Of a DNA stretch of 17,639 bases, positions 17,401 to 17,639 are shown piece after piece (within the stretch, counting starts at the first letter, position 1; each line of letters begins with the position of its first letter). A program made the position numbers and the translations under genes. Source of the stretch: Phlebiopsis flavidoalba (lineage: Eukaryota; Basidiomycota; Agaricomycetes; Polyporales; Phanerochaetaceae); assembly GCA_035772785.1 (NCBI GenBank), contig JAOCPU010000120.1:1-17639 (forward strand), given 5' to 3'. The notes under the pieces are model-generated. The model was given only the letters and a program-made list of their open reading frames with translations. It had not been told where the DNA came from and ran no database searches.

Positions 17401-17639
17401 ACTCAATGCTTAATTAAGATTATTTAAGAGAAATTTGTTAAACAGATGTTAAAGATGTGTTACTTCTCTGTTATTTCATTAAATCTTGTTATTAACATTA
17501 AATTCTTGTTATTTGGCAATTACTCAACTGTGATTTTTTGTTATTTTGTTAGCAGGCTATTCATGTCTTATTATTTCATAGTTCAAACAGAGTTCTTTTG
17601 TTATTCTATAGTTCAAGTGGTGTTATTTCATTAGGGTTT
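17401..17639. repeat. AT-rich block of TTGTTATTT(CATTA) repeats, running off the window
   Basis: Roughly nine copies of a TTGTTATTTCATTA-like motif (cores TGTTATTT, TGTTATTC, TTATTATTTCATAG) are spaced 15-30 bp apart, some followed by GTTCAA. The density and irregular spacing resemble the subterminal repeat arrays of DNA transposons such as the one at 7322-8980. No inverted terminal sequence can be seen because the window ends inside the block. Confidence 0.5.

Noticed and set aside
17630..17639. TTAGGGTTT at the right edge as a telomere end
   Set aside because: Only one TTAGGG unit is present and it continues the local TTATTTCATTA-type repeat, so it is not evidence of a telomere.

Overview
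The window looks like a repeat-rich, gene-poor stretch of a fungal nuclear genome, most likely a mushroom-forming basidiomycete (Agaricomycetes). The evidence is a set of very short introns (about 47-75 nt) with GTRAGT-type donors, CTGAC/CTAAT-like branch points and nearby CAG/TAG acceptors, no long uninterrupted ORF, and a protein family (a C48/Ulp1 SUMO-protease-like gene) whose reading frame is restored only by removing such introns. The lineage is inference; no rRNA or marker gene is present.

Layout. 1-3215: GC-rich sequence with scattered plausible exons and introns on both strands and an LTR-retrotransposon-like primer-binding motif (TGGTATCAGAGC) at 1366; no protein recognised. 3216-5694: an AT-richer, non-coding element with imperfect terminal inverted repeats of about 100 bp and a recurring TTGATGGG motif. 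5695-6380: GC-rich DNA made partly of degenerate direct repeats. 6381-6931: a probable small spliced gene on the minus strand with an acidic C-terminus. 7322-8980: a second non-coding element (1659 bp) with 13-bp CATCAGGGAAAAT inverted ends, an ACG direct repeat on both flanks, opposed subterminal arrays (CTGTTTCC / CTGTTATC) and a tRNA-derived SINE-like segment inside. 9444-12255: the best-supported gene, a decayed, intron-rich C48 (Ulp1/SENP) cysteine peptidase on the minus strand, preceded by an acidic 9-residue tandem repeat. 12256-15580: no recognisable gene, with a G-rich top strand and one strong G-quadruplex motif. 15585-17290: a weak plus-strand gene candidate, a reverse-transcriptase-like fragment (minus) and a frameshifted unknown protein (minus). 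17400-17639: AT-rich repeats that run off the window.

No working pathway can be read here. The shared theme is decay: the C48 gene carries several frameshifts, an in-frame stop next to the catalytic Cys and Asn in place of the catalytic Asp; the minus-strand ORFs at the right end are also frameshifted; and the two inverted-repeat elements encode nothing. The window is best described as a graveyard of mobile DNA around a dead member of a protease family that is known to travel with some eukaryotic DNA transposons. The two non-autonomous elements and the degraded C48 gene are the items most worth following up.
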